NCBI GenBank assembly: GCA_937146765.1
Contig: CAKZRP010000047.1
Span: forward strand, 1 to 59,901
DNA: 59,901 nt
Origin: an uncultured Paracoccaceae bacterium
GTDB lineage: Bacteria > Pseudomonadota > Alphaproteobacteria > Rhodobacterales > Rhodobacteraceae
Direction of reading: 5' to 3'
Part shown: piece after piece, positions 14,407-23,162 of the stretch
Position numbering within the stretch: the first letter of the stretch is position 1
Layout of the letters: each line of letters opens with the position of its first letter
Translations under genes and position numbers: made by a program
The notes under the pieces: generated by a model
What the model was told of the DNA's origin: nothing
Database searches by the model: none
The model's input: the letters and a program-made list of their open reading frames with translations, nothing else

Positions 14407-17136
14407 TCAGGCCGGGCAGGAACAGGCCTTTGCCCATCGAGTGCAGGCCTCTGCGGTGACCAGGCGGCGGGGCAGCAGCGGTGCCGCCCGCGGTCCGTAG
14501 AGGCCTGTGACCTCCGCGCAGCCAAGCAGGGCCTGTCCGAGGTCGGGGCGCTGACGCAAGAGGTCGAGGCGGGTGAGGGGATCGAGGGCGGCAAACCCGA
14601 TGGGGCCCGGCCAGAAACTCTCGACCCCGAGGCCCTCCGCCGCAAGGACCCCGTGACGGTCCAGGAGCAGATGTACATATGTGACCCTGCGCCGGCCCAG
14701 CATGATGCGTGCGCCGGACCAGCCACAGTCCACCAGATGCCGGGCGCGCACCAGCGCGCGCGCGCCCTCCGGTCCTCGCACCAGGATCGCGTGCTGTGCC
14801 GACATCGCCAGCGGCGCGCGATTGCCGAGGGCGTCGCGGCGGATCTCGACCGGCAGCAGGCGCGGATCCGCTGCCAGCTCCTCGGTCCCGAGGTCGCGGT
14901 GCCCGGACCACTCCACCAGGGCGGTGCCCCCTTCGAAGAGGCAGACCTTGTCACCCCGGCGCAGTGCCTCGACCGCGCGGGGGCCATCCGGAGTGTCGAT
15001 CCGAGTGCCCGCCAGAAGGCAGGGAATACCCATCGCATGCAGCTTGCCGGCGGCACCAACCACATTGGGGTCGATCCCCTGCAGGGTCAGGGTCTCGCCA
15101 TTGGGAAAGGTCAGTACCGAGCCGCCGGAACCGTCACTGGAGATCACCACATCCCAGATATTGACCGGATTGCCGTCTGCATCGGTCAGATCGGAGACGT
15201 CGAGCTGGTCGATGGTATAGCCGTCCGGGTCGAAGGTGATGTCGAAATCGGAGATGGTGTCATGGCCCCAGGCGTCCCGCATCACCACCGTGTCGGCACC
15301 GCTGCCCAGGGTCAGGCTGTCATCGCCCAGCCCGCCGGAGATCAGGTCATCGCCGGTGCCGCCGGAAATCAGGTCGTTGCCGTCTCCGCCGTCGATGGTG
15401 TCATTGCCGCCATCGCCAGAGAGTGTGTCGTCCAGATCCGAGCCGAGGATCGAGTCATCGCCATCGCCGGCATTGACCGAAACCGCGCTCTGCGAGGCGC
15501 TGGCGTCGAAACTGTCGGCACTGGAGGTGCCGTTGACCTCTTCGATTTCCCAGAAAGAATGCACCGGACCCGAGCCGAACTGCACCGTGCCGGTGCCGCC
15601 GGTAAAGGGCGCCCAGACCACGTTTGCGCCGGACCCGGAGAGATCGAGGGAGTCGGTCTCGGTGCCGCCATAGATGCTGGTGATCCCGTCGGCGCTGGTC
15701 AGGACGATGGTATCATCGCCAGCCCCACCATTGACGCTGTTGGAGCCGGTGCCGCCAACCATGTAGTCGTTGCCCGCGCCACCGAACATGGTGTCGTCGC
15801 CAGCCCCGCCATACAGCGTGTCATCGCCTGCGCCGCCGCCGATGGTGTCATCGCCCGCGCCCATGTCGGCATGAAACCCGGAGGCATCGTCATCGCCGCG
15901 CAGCGAGTCGTTGTAGGACGAGCCGACATAGCCCTCTATCCCGGAATAGGTGACCGTATTGCTGCCGTCGGTGACGGTGCCTGCCTCGTCACCGGTGGCG
16001 GTGATGGTGACGCCCCTGTCGGTATAGCCGAAGTGCAGCGTGTCCTCATCCGCGCCGCTGGTGGCGTCTTCGCCGCCGCTGACGGTGTCATTGCCCCAGC
16101 CGCTGGTGAAGATGATTACATCCTGATCGGCGCCACCATAAATCTGGTCGTTGCCGCTGTCGCCGAACAGGTAGTCGGAGCCATCGTCGCCCATCAGCGT
16201 GTCGTTGCCGGCGCCGCCCAGAATACTGTCGGAGCCGCCTTCGCCCATCACCAGGTCGTCGCCGTTGCCCCCTTCCAGCCAGTCGCCGTCGTCTCCGCCG
16301 TAGATCTCGTCATTGCCCTCGTCGCCGTAGATCCGGTCGCTGCCCGAGCCGCCATAGAGGGTGTCATCGCCGCTCTCGCCGTAGAGGTAGTCGTTGCCGC
16401 TGCCGCCGTAGACCAGATCCTCGCCCGCGCCGGCATAGATGGTGTCATTGCCAGCACCGCCGTCCAGCGTATCGTCGTAGTCCCAGTTGGCAGCGCCGCT
16501 GATGTCGTCGATCAGGTCATTGCCATCTCCGCCGGAAACACTGTCGCCATCCGCCGAGGTCGCACCGCCCTGGCCGTAGATCAGCGTGTCATTGCCGCTG
16601 CCACCGTCCATCGTGTCGGCCCCGGCACCGCTGGAAAGCGAGTCATTGCCCGCGCCGCCCGCCAGAGAGTCATCGCCATCGCCGCCCTTGATCGTCGAGT
16701 CGGAGGCCTGAGTATAGGTGTTCGACTCCAGATCCGAATAGGCGATCGCCGAGGGGGTGGTGTAATTCGAGGTGGTGAAGGTGGTGCCGGGCTGGATCGG
16801 TCCAGTCGCCACATAGCCCACCAGCACGCCACCGTTGTAGATCGAATAGAGGTGTTGGGTCTGGCCGTTCTCGTCCACATAATCCCAGGAGCCTTCGACA
16901 TAGGCCTGACCGCTGCTGACGATATTGCCCGAAGAATCCCGGACGATGACCGTTTGACCGGCATCATCGCCGGTTCCGGGGCTGCCCTGATCGCCGTCAA
17001 GCATGCCGTCATCGTCGGAGAATTCAAACGAATAGCCCGAAGAGCTGGAATCCCAATCGGGGTCCAGTCGGGAATTTGCGGTTCCGAGGCCGGTGAAGTC
17101 ACCGGCTTGATATCCATAAAAGGTTTCGGTTGCCAT
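14407..17136 (-). CDS. Secreted RTX calcium-binding protein with C-terminal Hint domain
   Basis: About 909 residues from the ATG at 17136 (MATETFYGYQAGDFTGLGTA; AAGGA upstream). A unique N-terminal part of about 160 residues is followed by many RTX nonapeptides of type GGxGxDxLx (about residues 160-330 and 450-500, with a further cluster near 600). These bind calcium and are typical of type I secretion substrates. The last 190 residues form a Hint (hedgehog/intein-type) domain beginning IPCLLAGTRIDTPDGPRAVE, with the Cys that would start the reaction. A 48-base GTG extension upstream is possible. No type I exporter gene lies nearby. Cell-surface or extracellular function is inferred. Confidence 0.88.
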   Translation of the reverse strand: MATETFYGYQAGDFTGLGTANSRLDPDWDSSSSGYSFEFSDDDGMLDGDQGSPGTGDDAGQTVIVRDSSGNIVSSGQAYVEGSWDYVDENGQTQHLYSIYNGGVLVGYVATGPIQPGTTFTTSNYTTPSAIAYSDLESNTYTQASDSTIKGGDGDDSLAGGAGNDSLSSGAGADTMDGGSGNDTLIYGQGGATSADGDSVSGGDGNDLIDDISGAANWDYDDTLDGGAGNDTIYAGAGEDLVYGGSGNDYLYGESGDDTLYGGSGSDRIYGDEGNDEIYGGDDGDWLEGGNGDDLVMGEGGSDSILGGAGNDTLMGDDGSDYLFGDSGNDQIYGGADQDVIIFTSGWGNDTVSGGEDATSGADEDTLHFGYTDRGVTITATGDEAGTVTDGSNTVTYSGIEGYVGSSYNDSLRGDDDASGFHADMGAGDDTIGGGAGDDTLYGGAGDDTMFGGAGNDYMVGGTGSNSVNGGAGDDTIVLTSADGITSIYGGTETDSLDLSGSGANVVWAPFTGGTGTVQFGSGPVHSFWEIEEVNGTSSADSFDASASQSAVSVNAGDGDDSILGSDLDDTLSGDGGNDTIDGGDGNDLISGGTGDDLISGGLGDDSLTLGSGADTVVMRDAWGHDTISDFDITFDPDGYTIDQLDVSDLTDADGNPVNIWDVVISSDGSGGSVLTFPNGETLTLQGIDPNVVGAAGKLHAMGIPCLLAGTRIDTPDGPRAVEALRRGDKVCLFEGGTALVEWSGHRDLGTEELAADPRLLPVEIRRDALGNRAPLAMSAQHAILVRGPEGARALVRARHLVDCGWSGARIMLGRRRVTYVHLLLDRHGVLAAEGLGVESFWPGPIGFAALDPLTRLDLLRQRPDLGQALLGCAEVTGLYGPRAAPLLPRRLVTAEACTRWAKACSCPA

Positions 17137-17384
17137 GCGCCAGAGGTCCTTGGCCACCTGGGTTGTCCCACGCGGGCCAGAGGCACAAGATCCCGCAAAA
17201 CCTCTAGAACAGTATTAAGGACGCATGCATTGCTAAAATTGTCAGTGCATTTTGCGCAAAAAGCGCTTGGGGCTGAAAAATGTACCACCGCAGAGGGTAA
17301 TCAGGGCAGGGGGCTTGTGCGCGGGTCGCGATCCGGTCACATCACGCGCCATCCACTTTATCCCAGACCTTGAGGATCGCTCGA

Positions 17385-17780
17385 ATGACCAAACTCGCCC
17401 ATAGCATGATCCGCGTCCTGAACGAGGAAACCTCGGTTGCTTTCTATCGCGCGGCCTTTGCCCTTGAGGTTGTCGACCGCCTCGATTTCGAGAGTTTCAC
17501 CCTGATCTACATGGCGGCCCCCGGTGGCGGTTTCGAACTGGAGCTGACGGTGAACAAGTCGCGCACCGACCCCTATGCGCTGGGCGATGGCTACGGTCAT
17601 CTGGCGTTGGTGGTCACGGATCTGGAGGCGGCACGCGCGCGGGTCGAGGCTGCGGGAGGGGCACCGCGCGATATCGTGGATTTCCGCCCCGCCGGCGAGC
17701 GTGTGGCGCGGTTCTTCTTCGTGGCCGATCCGGATGGCTACCAGATCGAGGTGATCGAAGCTGGGGGGCGGTTCCGCTGA
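17385..17780 (+). CDS. Glyoxalase/VOC-superfamily protein (lactoylglutathione lyase-like)
   Basis: A 131-residue single VOC protein: HSMIRVLNEETSVAFYRAAF at the start, FELELTVNKSRTDPYALGDG, then GHLALVVTDLEAARARVEAA, ending ADPDGYQIEVIE. Candidate metal ligands of a glyoxalase I are H6, E59, H76 and the final Glu in QIEVIE. It may therefore detoxify methylglyoxal-glutathione adducts, but related VOC proteins have other substrates. The start at 17385 is preceded by TTGAGG; a 15-base longer frame exists. The next gene starts about 90 bases downstream. Confidence 0.82.
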   Translation: MTKLAHSMIRVLNEETSVAFYRAAFALEVVDRLDFESFTLIYMAAPGGGFELELTVNKSRTDPYALGDGYGHLALVVTDLEAARARVEAAGGAPRDIVDFRPAGERVARFFFVADPDGYQIEVIEAGGRFR

Positions 17781-17870
17781 CCCAGCCCTGGGCTGCGTTG
17801 GGGCGGCCCCTTGCAAAGCCGCAAGGGCAATGGTCTGTCTGGAGCCGGACGCAACCAGAGGAGGCCGCCG

Positions 17871-18818
17871 ATGACGCCGGACCAGACGCCCAGCCATTCC
17901 ACCCATGACGCCGAGGCGGATGCGCGCAACGATCACATCCTGATCTACGTGGATGGCGAGATTGTCCCCAAGGAAGAGGCCAAGGTCTCTGTCTATGACT
18001 CGGGCTTCATGCTGGGCGACGGCATGTGGGAGGGGATGCGGCTGTATGATGGCGAATGGGCCTTCTTCGACGCCCATATGGACCGGCTGTTCAACTCGCT
18101 GAAATCCGTCTCGCTGGAAATCGGCATGGGGCCGGAAGACATTCGCGATATTCTCGACCGCACCGCCGCAGCCAATGGCATGACTGGCGACGCCCATTGC
18201 CGGTTGATGATCACCCGCGGCAAAAAGGCCAAGCCCTTTCAGCATCCGAAGCTGTCGAAATGGGGCCCGACCATCGTCGCCATCGTGGAGCATTCCAAAC
18301 CCGCCGAGAGCCTCTCCTCCCTAGGTATCCGCCTTGCCACCGTGCCGCAGGTGCGCGGTCTGCCGATGAGCCAGGATGCCAAATACAACAGCCATTCCAA
18401 GCTGAACTGCGTGATCGCCTGCCTGCAGGCGGAGCAGGCGGGCGCGGACGAGGGGCTGATGCTCGACCCGCATGGCTTTGTGAACACCACCAACGCCTGC
18501 AACTTCTTCATCGTGCGGCGAGGTGAGGTTTGGACCTCGACCGGGGACTATTGCATGAATGGGGTGACGCGGCAGAATGTGATCGACCTCTGCCGCGCCA
18601 ATGACATCCCGGTGTTTGAAAAGAACTTCTCGCTCTACGAGGCCTATGGCGCCGATGAGGCGTTTTTGACCGGCACCTTTGGCGCACAGACCCCGGTGGC
18701 CTCGATCGATGGCAAGCCAACTGGCTCGGGTGAGCGTCCGGTCACCGCCCGTATTCGCGCACTTTATAAGGAGCTGGTGGCAAAGACCGTGGCCGCGCAG
18801 AAGGCGGCGCGGGGCTGA
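17871..18818 (+). CDS. Class IV PLP aminotransferase (branched-chain / D-amino acid type)
   Basis: A 315-residue fold-type IV PLP enzyme. HILIYVDGEIVPKEEAKVSV and SGFMLGDGMWEGMRLYDGEW match the N-terminal domain. The PLP lysine lies in KYNSHSKLNCVIACLQAEQA, and GFVNTTNACNFF and TGTFGAQTPVA supply the phosphate-binding side. This places it among branched-chain aminotransferase and D-alanine aminotransferase-like proteins; the substrate cannot be fixed from sequence. The ATG at 17871 follows AGAGGAGG. The longer upstream frame lacks a better site. Confidence 0.9.
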   Translation: MTPDQTPSHSTHDAEADARNDHILIYVDGEIVPKEEAKVSVYDSGFMLGDGMWEGMRLYDGEWAFFDAHMDRLFNSLKSVSLEIGMGPEDIRDILDRTAAANGMTGDAHCRLMITRGKKAKPFQHPKLSKWGPTIVAIVEHSKPAESLSSLGIRLATVPQVRGLPMSQDAKYNSHSKLNCVIACLQAEQAGADEGLMLDPHGFVNTTNACNFFIVRRGEVWTSTGDYCMNGVTRQNVIDLCRANDIPVFEKNFSLYEAYGADEAFLTGTFGAQTPVASIDGKPTGSGERPVTARIRALYKELVAKTVAAQKAARG

Positions 18819-18840
18819 TCTTTTGCCTGGCCGATAGGCC

Positions 18841-18876
18841 GGGCAGCCCCCGCCCGCCCCCAGGCGGGGGCTGCCC
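18841..18876. terminator. Strong GC hairpin between convergent genes
   Basis: GGGCAGCCCCCGCC (18841-18854) pairs perfectly over 14 bases with GGCGGGGGCTGCCC (18863-18876). It lies between the aminotransferase stop and the end of the ABC transporter operon. There is only a weak T-run, so it may act as a barrier or a processed 3' end rather than a classical terminator. Confidence 0.7.
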
Positions 18877-18884
18877 TTAGTGTG

Positions 18885-19919
18885 TCATTCCGCCGGTTCC
18901 GCCTGCCGCTGCGGCTCCGCAACCGTGCTCAGCTCCCGCCAGTGATGGCAGCTCACCATATGGCCCGCCGCATCCTTCTCCGCCCGTGGGGCCTCGCGTT
19001 TGCACAGGTCGGTCGCAAAGGGGCAACGCGGGTGGAAGGTACAGCCTGAAGGCTGATTGGTAGGCGAGGGGATTTCGCCCGAGAGCACCTGCGCGCGGCC
19101 CCGATCATCCGGGTCAAGCGAGGGAATGGCCGAAAACAGTGCCTTGGTGTAGGGGTGCCGCGGCGCGCGGAACAGATCGCGGGTCGGCGCGCTTTCCACG
19201 ATGCGGCCCAGATACATCACTGCCACATGGTCGCAGGTATGGGCCACCACGCTCAAGTCGTGGCTGATGAACAGGAATGTAATGCCCAGCTCGCGTTGCA
19301 GGCTCTTGAGCAGGTTCAGGATATCCGCCTGAATTGACACATCAAGCGCCGCGACCGCCTCATCCGCCACCACGAAGCGTGGGCCACAGACCAGTGCGCG
19401 GGCAATCGAAATCCGCTGCCGCTGCCCGCCAGAGAATGCATGCGGAAAGCGCCGCAGGTGTTCGAGGTTCAAACGGCACGTCGCCGCCACCTCGCGCACG
19501 CGGGCGTCAGTCTCCTCGCGGGTCTTGGTCAGGCCCATGACTTCCAAGGGTTCCGCGATAATGTCGCGCACCGTCATCCGAGGCGACAGGGCCGCATAGG
19601 GGTCCTGAAAGATCAGCTGGGCGCGGCGGCGATAGTCTTTGAGCTCCGCCCCTTTGACCGAGCCAAGGTCATAGCGCACCTCGCCATCGTCATAGATTGC
19701 CGAACCGGACGTCACCGGCACCGCCTGCAACAGCGCCCGGCCCAGCGTGGTCTTGCCCGACCCGCTCTCACCCACCACGCCAAAGAACGATCCCTTTGGA
19801 ATGTTGAGGGAAATCCCGTCGACGGCCTTCAGAAGGTCCTTTTTGAACGGGCCTTTGCGGATGGGAAACCCCACCTGCAGCTCCTTGGTCGAGATCAGAA
19901 TGCTTGAGGACTGGCTCAT
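18885..19919 (-). CDS. ABC transporter ATP-binding protein (DppF/OppF type)
   Basis: A 344-residue ATPase for a peptide/nickel/opine-class importer. Walker A is GVVGESGSGKTTLGR (about residue 48), the signature is FSGGQRQRISIARAL, and Walker B precedes VVADEAVAALDVSIQA. The C-terminal oligo_HPY extension has GCTFHPRCPFATDLC, whose cysteines bind a [4Fe-4S] cluster in some relatives. The ATG at 19919 overlaps the stop of the preceding ATPase gene as ATGA. It is the last gene of the operon. Confidence 0.95.
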   Translation of the reverse strand: MSQSSSILISTKELQVGFPIRKGPFKKDLLKAVDGISLNIPKGSFFGVVGESGSGKTTLGRALLQAVPVTSGSAIYDDGEVRYDLGSVKGAELKDYRRRAQLIFQDPYAALSPRMTVRDIIAEPLEVMGLTKTREETDARVREVAATCRLNLEHLRRFPHAFSGGQRQRISIARALVCGPRFVVADEAVAALDVSIQADILNLLKSLQRELGITFLFISHDLSVVAHTCDHVAVMYLGRIVESAPTRDLFRAPRHPYTKALFSAIPSLDPDDRGRAQVLSGEIPSPTNQPSGCTFHPRCPFATDLCKREAPRAEKDAAGHMVSCHHWRELSTVAEPQRQAEPAE

Positions 19920-20911
19920 GCGACGGGCTCCGCGTGATGCAGGTGGCAGGCGACGAGATGGGCGGGGGTGGGGCTGCTCCACGCGGGGGACTGTTGCGCA
20001 CAAAGACCCGCCAGGGCCCTGTTACAGCGGGTGTGAAACACGCAGCCCGAAGGGCGCTCCAAGGGCGAGGGGATATCGCCCGGCACCGGCTTTAATGGCG
20101 CATCGAGATCGTCCAGTTTCGGCAGCGCGTCGATCAGCCCTTGGGTATAGGGATGCGACGGGCGGCGCAGCACGTCGCGCACCGGACCAGTCTCCACTAT
20201 GCGCCCGAGGTACATCACCGCGACCTTATCCGCCGTCTGCGCCACTACGCCGAGGTCATGGGTGATGAAGATGATCCCCATGCCGAAGTCCTTCACCAGC
20301 TCCTGCATCAGCTGGATCACCTGCGCCTGAATGGTCACGTCGAGCGCGGTGGTCGGCTCGTCCGCGATCAGCAGGCGCGGTTTGGTCGAGAGCGCCATGG
20401 CGATCATCGCCCTCTGACGCATTCCGCCTGACAGCTCAAAGGCATATTGGCCAAATCGGGTGCTGGCGTCGGAAATGCCGACCCGGTCCAGCATCTCGAT
20501 CGACAGCTCTTTGGCTTGCGCTTTTGACAGATCGGTGTGGATCAGGAGCTGCTCGACCATCTGGCTGCCGATGGTCAGGGCCGGGGCGAAACTCGCCATC
20601 GGCTCCTGAAAGATCATCGAGATCGCCCCGCCGCGCACCACCCGCAGATCGCGCGCCCGCTGTAGGGCCAGCACATCCACATCGCCCTCGTCCAGATGCA
20701 GGGTGATCTTGCTCTTGGGCCCGTAGATCGCGTTTTTCGCGTTGAGCCGCATCAGCGCCTTGGCAGTCACCGACTTGCCAGAGCCGCTTTCGCCGACCAG
20801 CCCCATGACCTCGCCCCGGTTGAGGGTAAAGGACACGTCATCGACCGCTGTGATCAGCCCCTCGTCGGTCTTGAACTGCAGGGTCAGGTTTTGCACCGAA
20901 ATCAGGCTCAT
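19916..20911 (-). CDS. ABC transporter ATP-binding protein (DppD/OppD type)
   Basis: A 331-residue ATPase and partner of the DppF-like protein. It has Walker A GLVGESGSGKSVTAK, signature LSGGMRQRAMIAMAL, Walker B LLIADEPTTALDVT, and the oligo_HPY tail with GCVFHTRCNRALAGLC. The start at 20911 (MSLISVQNLTLQFKTDEGLI) overlaps the stop of the permease gene by ATGA. The longer frame upstream reads through the permease in another phase and was rejected. Confidence 0.95.
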   Translation of the reverse strand: MSLISVQNLTLQFKTDEGLITAVDDVSFTLNRGEVMGLVGESGSGKSVTAKALMRLNAKNAIYGPKSKITLHLDEGDVDVLALQRARDLRVVRGGAISMIFQEPMASFAPALTIGSQMVEQLLIHTDLSKAQAKELSIEMLDRVGISDASTRFGQYAFELSGGMRQRAMIAMALSTKPRLLIADEPTTALDVTIQAQVIQLMQELVKDFGMGIIFITHDLGVVAQTADKVAVMYLGRIVETGPVRDVLRRPSHPYTQGLIDALPKLDDLDAPLKPVPGDIPSPLERPSGCVFHTRCNRALAGLCAQQSPAWSSPTPAHLVACHLHHAEPVA

Positions 20912-22056
20912 TTCTTCACCTCCGAATAGGGATCCGCCGCATCGCGCAGCCCGTCCCCGACAAAGACAAAGGCCATCACAAGGACGACAAAGAAGATCAC
21001 CGGGATGAAATACCATTGATAATTCAGCAAAACATCCGACTTGGTCACGTTCTGCAGCATCACGCCAAGCGAGTTGACCGGATCCTTCAGCCCAAGCCCG
21101 ATGAAGCTCAGCGCGGTTTCCGACAGCACCATATAGGGGAAGGAGATCACCAGATCGACGATGATATAGCTGGTGAAACTGGGCAAAAGGTGGCGGCGGA
21201 TCACATGGGCGCCCGAAGCGCCAGAGAGCTGCGCGGCCAGCACGTAGTCCTGATTGCGCTCGGTCAGCAGATGGGTACGGACCCTGCGGGCGAGGGTGGG
21301 CCAGTTGATCAACCCTAGGATCATCGAGATGAAGAAAAACCGCATCTCGGCCGACCACTCGGCGGGGATGAAAGCGGCGATGGCCATAAACAAGGGGATC
21401 GCTGGCACGGTGCGGATCGCATCGGTGACCATCTGGATCACACTGTCCAGCCAGCCACCGTAATAGCCTGAAATCCCACCAATCATCAGCGCCAGCACAA
21501 AGGAGATCACCACCCCCATGGTGCCCACCTGCAACGAGGTCCAGACCGCGTGCAGGGTGCGCGAGAAGATATCCTTGCCCGCCGCGTCCGTGCCAAAGAG
21601 GTGGATATAGCCCTCTTCCATGCCAAAGAGATGCAGATTGCCGGGGATCACGCCGAACAGGGTGTAGTCATCGCCCTGCACAAAGAACCGCATATAGATG
21701 CGCTGATCCTCGTCGATCTTCTCCACCCAGCGGAAATTGGTCGCCATCGAGCGTTCGCGGGTGACGGGATGCACAAAGGGGCGCAGAGAGCAGCCGTTCT
21801 TGTCGCAAAACTGCGGCACCTGCGGCGCGCCGTTCAGATAGTCGGCATTGCGCCCCTTGGCGGTGGGATCATAGGGCGACAGGAAGGGGGCAAAGAGCCC
21901 TGACAGGATCAGCACCAGCAAGACGCAAGCCGCAATCATCGCCGCCCGTTGCTTCTTGAACCGCGCCCAGATGAGCTGCCCTTGCGAAGCGGTGAAATAG
22001 GCCTGCTTCTTTGCATCAAGCCGCGCGGATTGGGGGTCCTGAGACAGATCACTCAT
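20908..22056 (-). CDS. ABC transporter permease (DppC type)
   Basis: A 382-residue inner-membrane permease. One N-terminal helix (AMIAACVLLVLILSGLFAPF) is followed by a periplasmic stretch of about 110 residues that is longer than in classical DppC, with CDKNGCS and FGTDAAGKDIFSR. The five-helix BPD_transp_1 domain contains the EAA-type loop QLSGASGAHVIRRHLLPS. It ends DGLRDAADPYSEVKK, the usual DppC tail. The cytoplasmic loop contacts the ATPases. It overlaps the next gene by four bases and starts 11 bases after the other permease. Confidence 0.94.
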   Translation of the reverse strand: MSDLSQDPQSARLDAKKQAYFTASQGQLIWARFKKQRAAMIAACVLLVLILSGLFAPFLSPYDPTAKGRNADYLNGAPQVPQFCDKNGCSLRPFVHPVTRERSMATNFRWVEKIDEDQRIYMRFFVQGDDYTLFGVIPGNLHLFGMEEGYIHLFGTDAAGKDIFSRTLHAVWTSLQVGTMGVVISFVLALMIGGISGYYGGWLDSVIQMVTDAIRTVPAIPLFMAIAAFIPAEWSAEMRFFFISMILGLINWPTLARRVRTHLLTERNQDYVLAAQLSGASGAHVIRRHLLPSFTSYIIVDLVISFPYMVLSETALSFIGLGLKDPVNSLGVMLQNVTKSDVLLNYQWYFIPVIFFVVLVMAFVFVGDGLRDAADPYSEVKK

Positions 22057-22066
22057 GCTCTTGGCC

Positions 22067-23071
22067 TCACTTCAGAATGGACTTGCGCACGCGCGGGTCA
22101 ATCACGGCGAGCAGGATGTCGGTGGCAAAATTCAGCGTCACGATGGAGGCGGTGAGCAAGAAGATGATCGCCCCCGCCAATTGCTGATCATTGGAGCGCG
22201 CCAGCGCCTCGAGCAGCAGGGACCCCGCATCGGTCAGCGTCAGGATCACCGCGACGATGGGCAGCTCGTTGAAAATGCGATTGAGATCAAAACCGACGGA
22301 GTTCACAATCGGCCCCAAGGCGTGCCGCGCCGGATAGCGCCACAGCAGTCGCCGCCCAAAGACTCCGCGTGCCTCTGCGGCGGTGACATAGAGCTTGCCC
22401 AGCTCGTCCGACATCAAGGCCCGCACGGTCTGCAGGGCAAAGGCGGTGGCGGACCAGCCGAGGATGAAGATCGGCAGCCAGATATGGCGCAACAGGTCGA
22501 CAAACTTGGCCCAGCTCCAGGCGGCGTTCTTGTATTCCGGCGACAAAAGCCCGGTGAGGGTCTCGCCGAAATAGACGGTGGAAATCAGCATGATGACCAG
22601 CGCCAACAGGAAATTCGGCAGGGCGAGGCCCAGATAGCTGACAATCCGCAGGCTGTTGTTGGCAAAGGCATTGTTGGAGGCCGCCGACAGGATCCCCACC
22701 GGGATCGCAATCGCATAGGCGAGGAGCAAAGCGCCAAAACAGATCGCCAGCGAGAACCAGAATTTATCGCCCAACAGATCGGCGATATTTACTCGCAGGA
22801 TGCAGCTGTCGCCAAAATCGCCGCGAAAGGCGCCGCCGAGCCAGGTGACCCAGCGCTCCATAAACGGGCGATCCAGCCCCAAACGCACCCGCTCGGCGTC
22901 AATCGCTTCCAGCGTGATCGCCTCTCCTTGGGTGTTCTTATAGGCCATGTAGCGCTCGGCACAGTCGCCGGGCACCAGCTCCATCAGAGTGAAGACCAGA
23001 AAGGACACGATCAGAAGCGTGATCAAGGCCATGATCGCGCGGGTGACGGTAAAGCGGGCAAACTGGAGCAT
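22067..23071 (-). CDS. ABC transporter permease (DppB type)
   Basis: A 334-residue permease with six transmembrane helices. The N-terminal FARFTVTRAIMALITLLIVS and FTLMELVPGDCAE are typical of DppB, followed by a periplasmic segment with LGLDRPFMERWVTWLGG. The EAA loop is YVTAAEARGVFGRRLLWRYP, and the C-terminus has ILLAVIDPRVRKS. It forms the heterodimeric pore with the DppC-like protein. It lies 91 bases after the substrate-binding protein gene in the same operon. Confidence 0.94.
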   Translation of the reverse strand: MLQFARFTVTRAIMALITLLIVSFLVFTLMELVPGDCAERYMAYKNTQGEAITLEAIDAERVRLGLDRPFMERWVTWLGGAFRGDFGDSCILRVNIADLLGDKFWFSLAICFGALLLAYAIAIPVGILSAASNNAFANNSLRIVSYLGLALPNFLLALVIMLISTVYFGETLTGLLSPEYKNAAWSWAKFVDLLRHIWLPIFILGWSATAFALQTVRALMSDELGKLYVTAAEARGVFGRRLLWRYPARHALGPIVNSVGFDLNRIFNELPIVAVILTLTDAGSLLLEALARSNDQQLAGAIIFLLTASIVTLNFATDILLAVIDPRVRKSILK

Positions 23072-23162
23072 CGGGGAGGGCGGTCCATGCTGGCGGTCGA
23101 AAAGGGTGCGGCGCGGGCAAGAGGCTGCCCGCGCCTAAGGTCACGTCACAGGTGGCGGCGGA

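Noticed and set aside
15300..16700. Regularly spaced short repeats that look CRISPR-like at first glance
   Set aside because: They are the codons of RTX nonapeptides (27-base periodicity) within a coding frame, without spacers or cas genes.
14653..17373. A 906-codon open frame on the plus strand opposite the RTX protein
   Set aside because: It is the shadow of the highly repetitive RTX gene; its translation is an Ala/Val/Gly/Ile-rich repeat without known motifs, while the minus strand gives clear GGxGxD repeats and a Hint domain.
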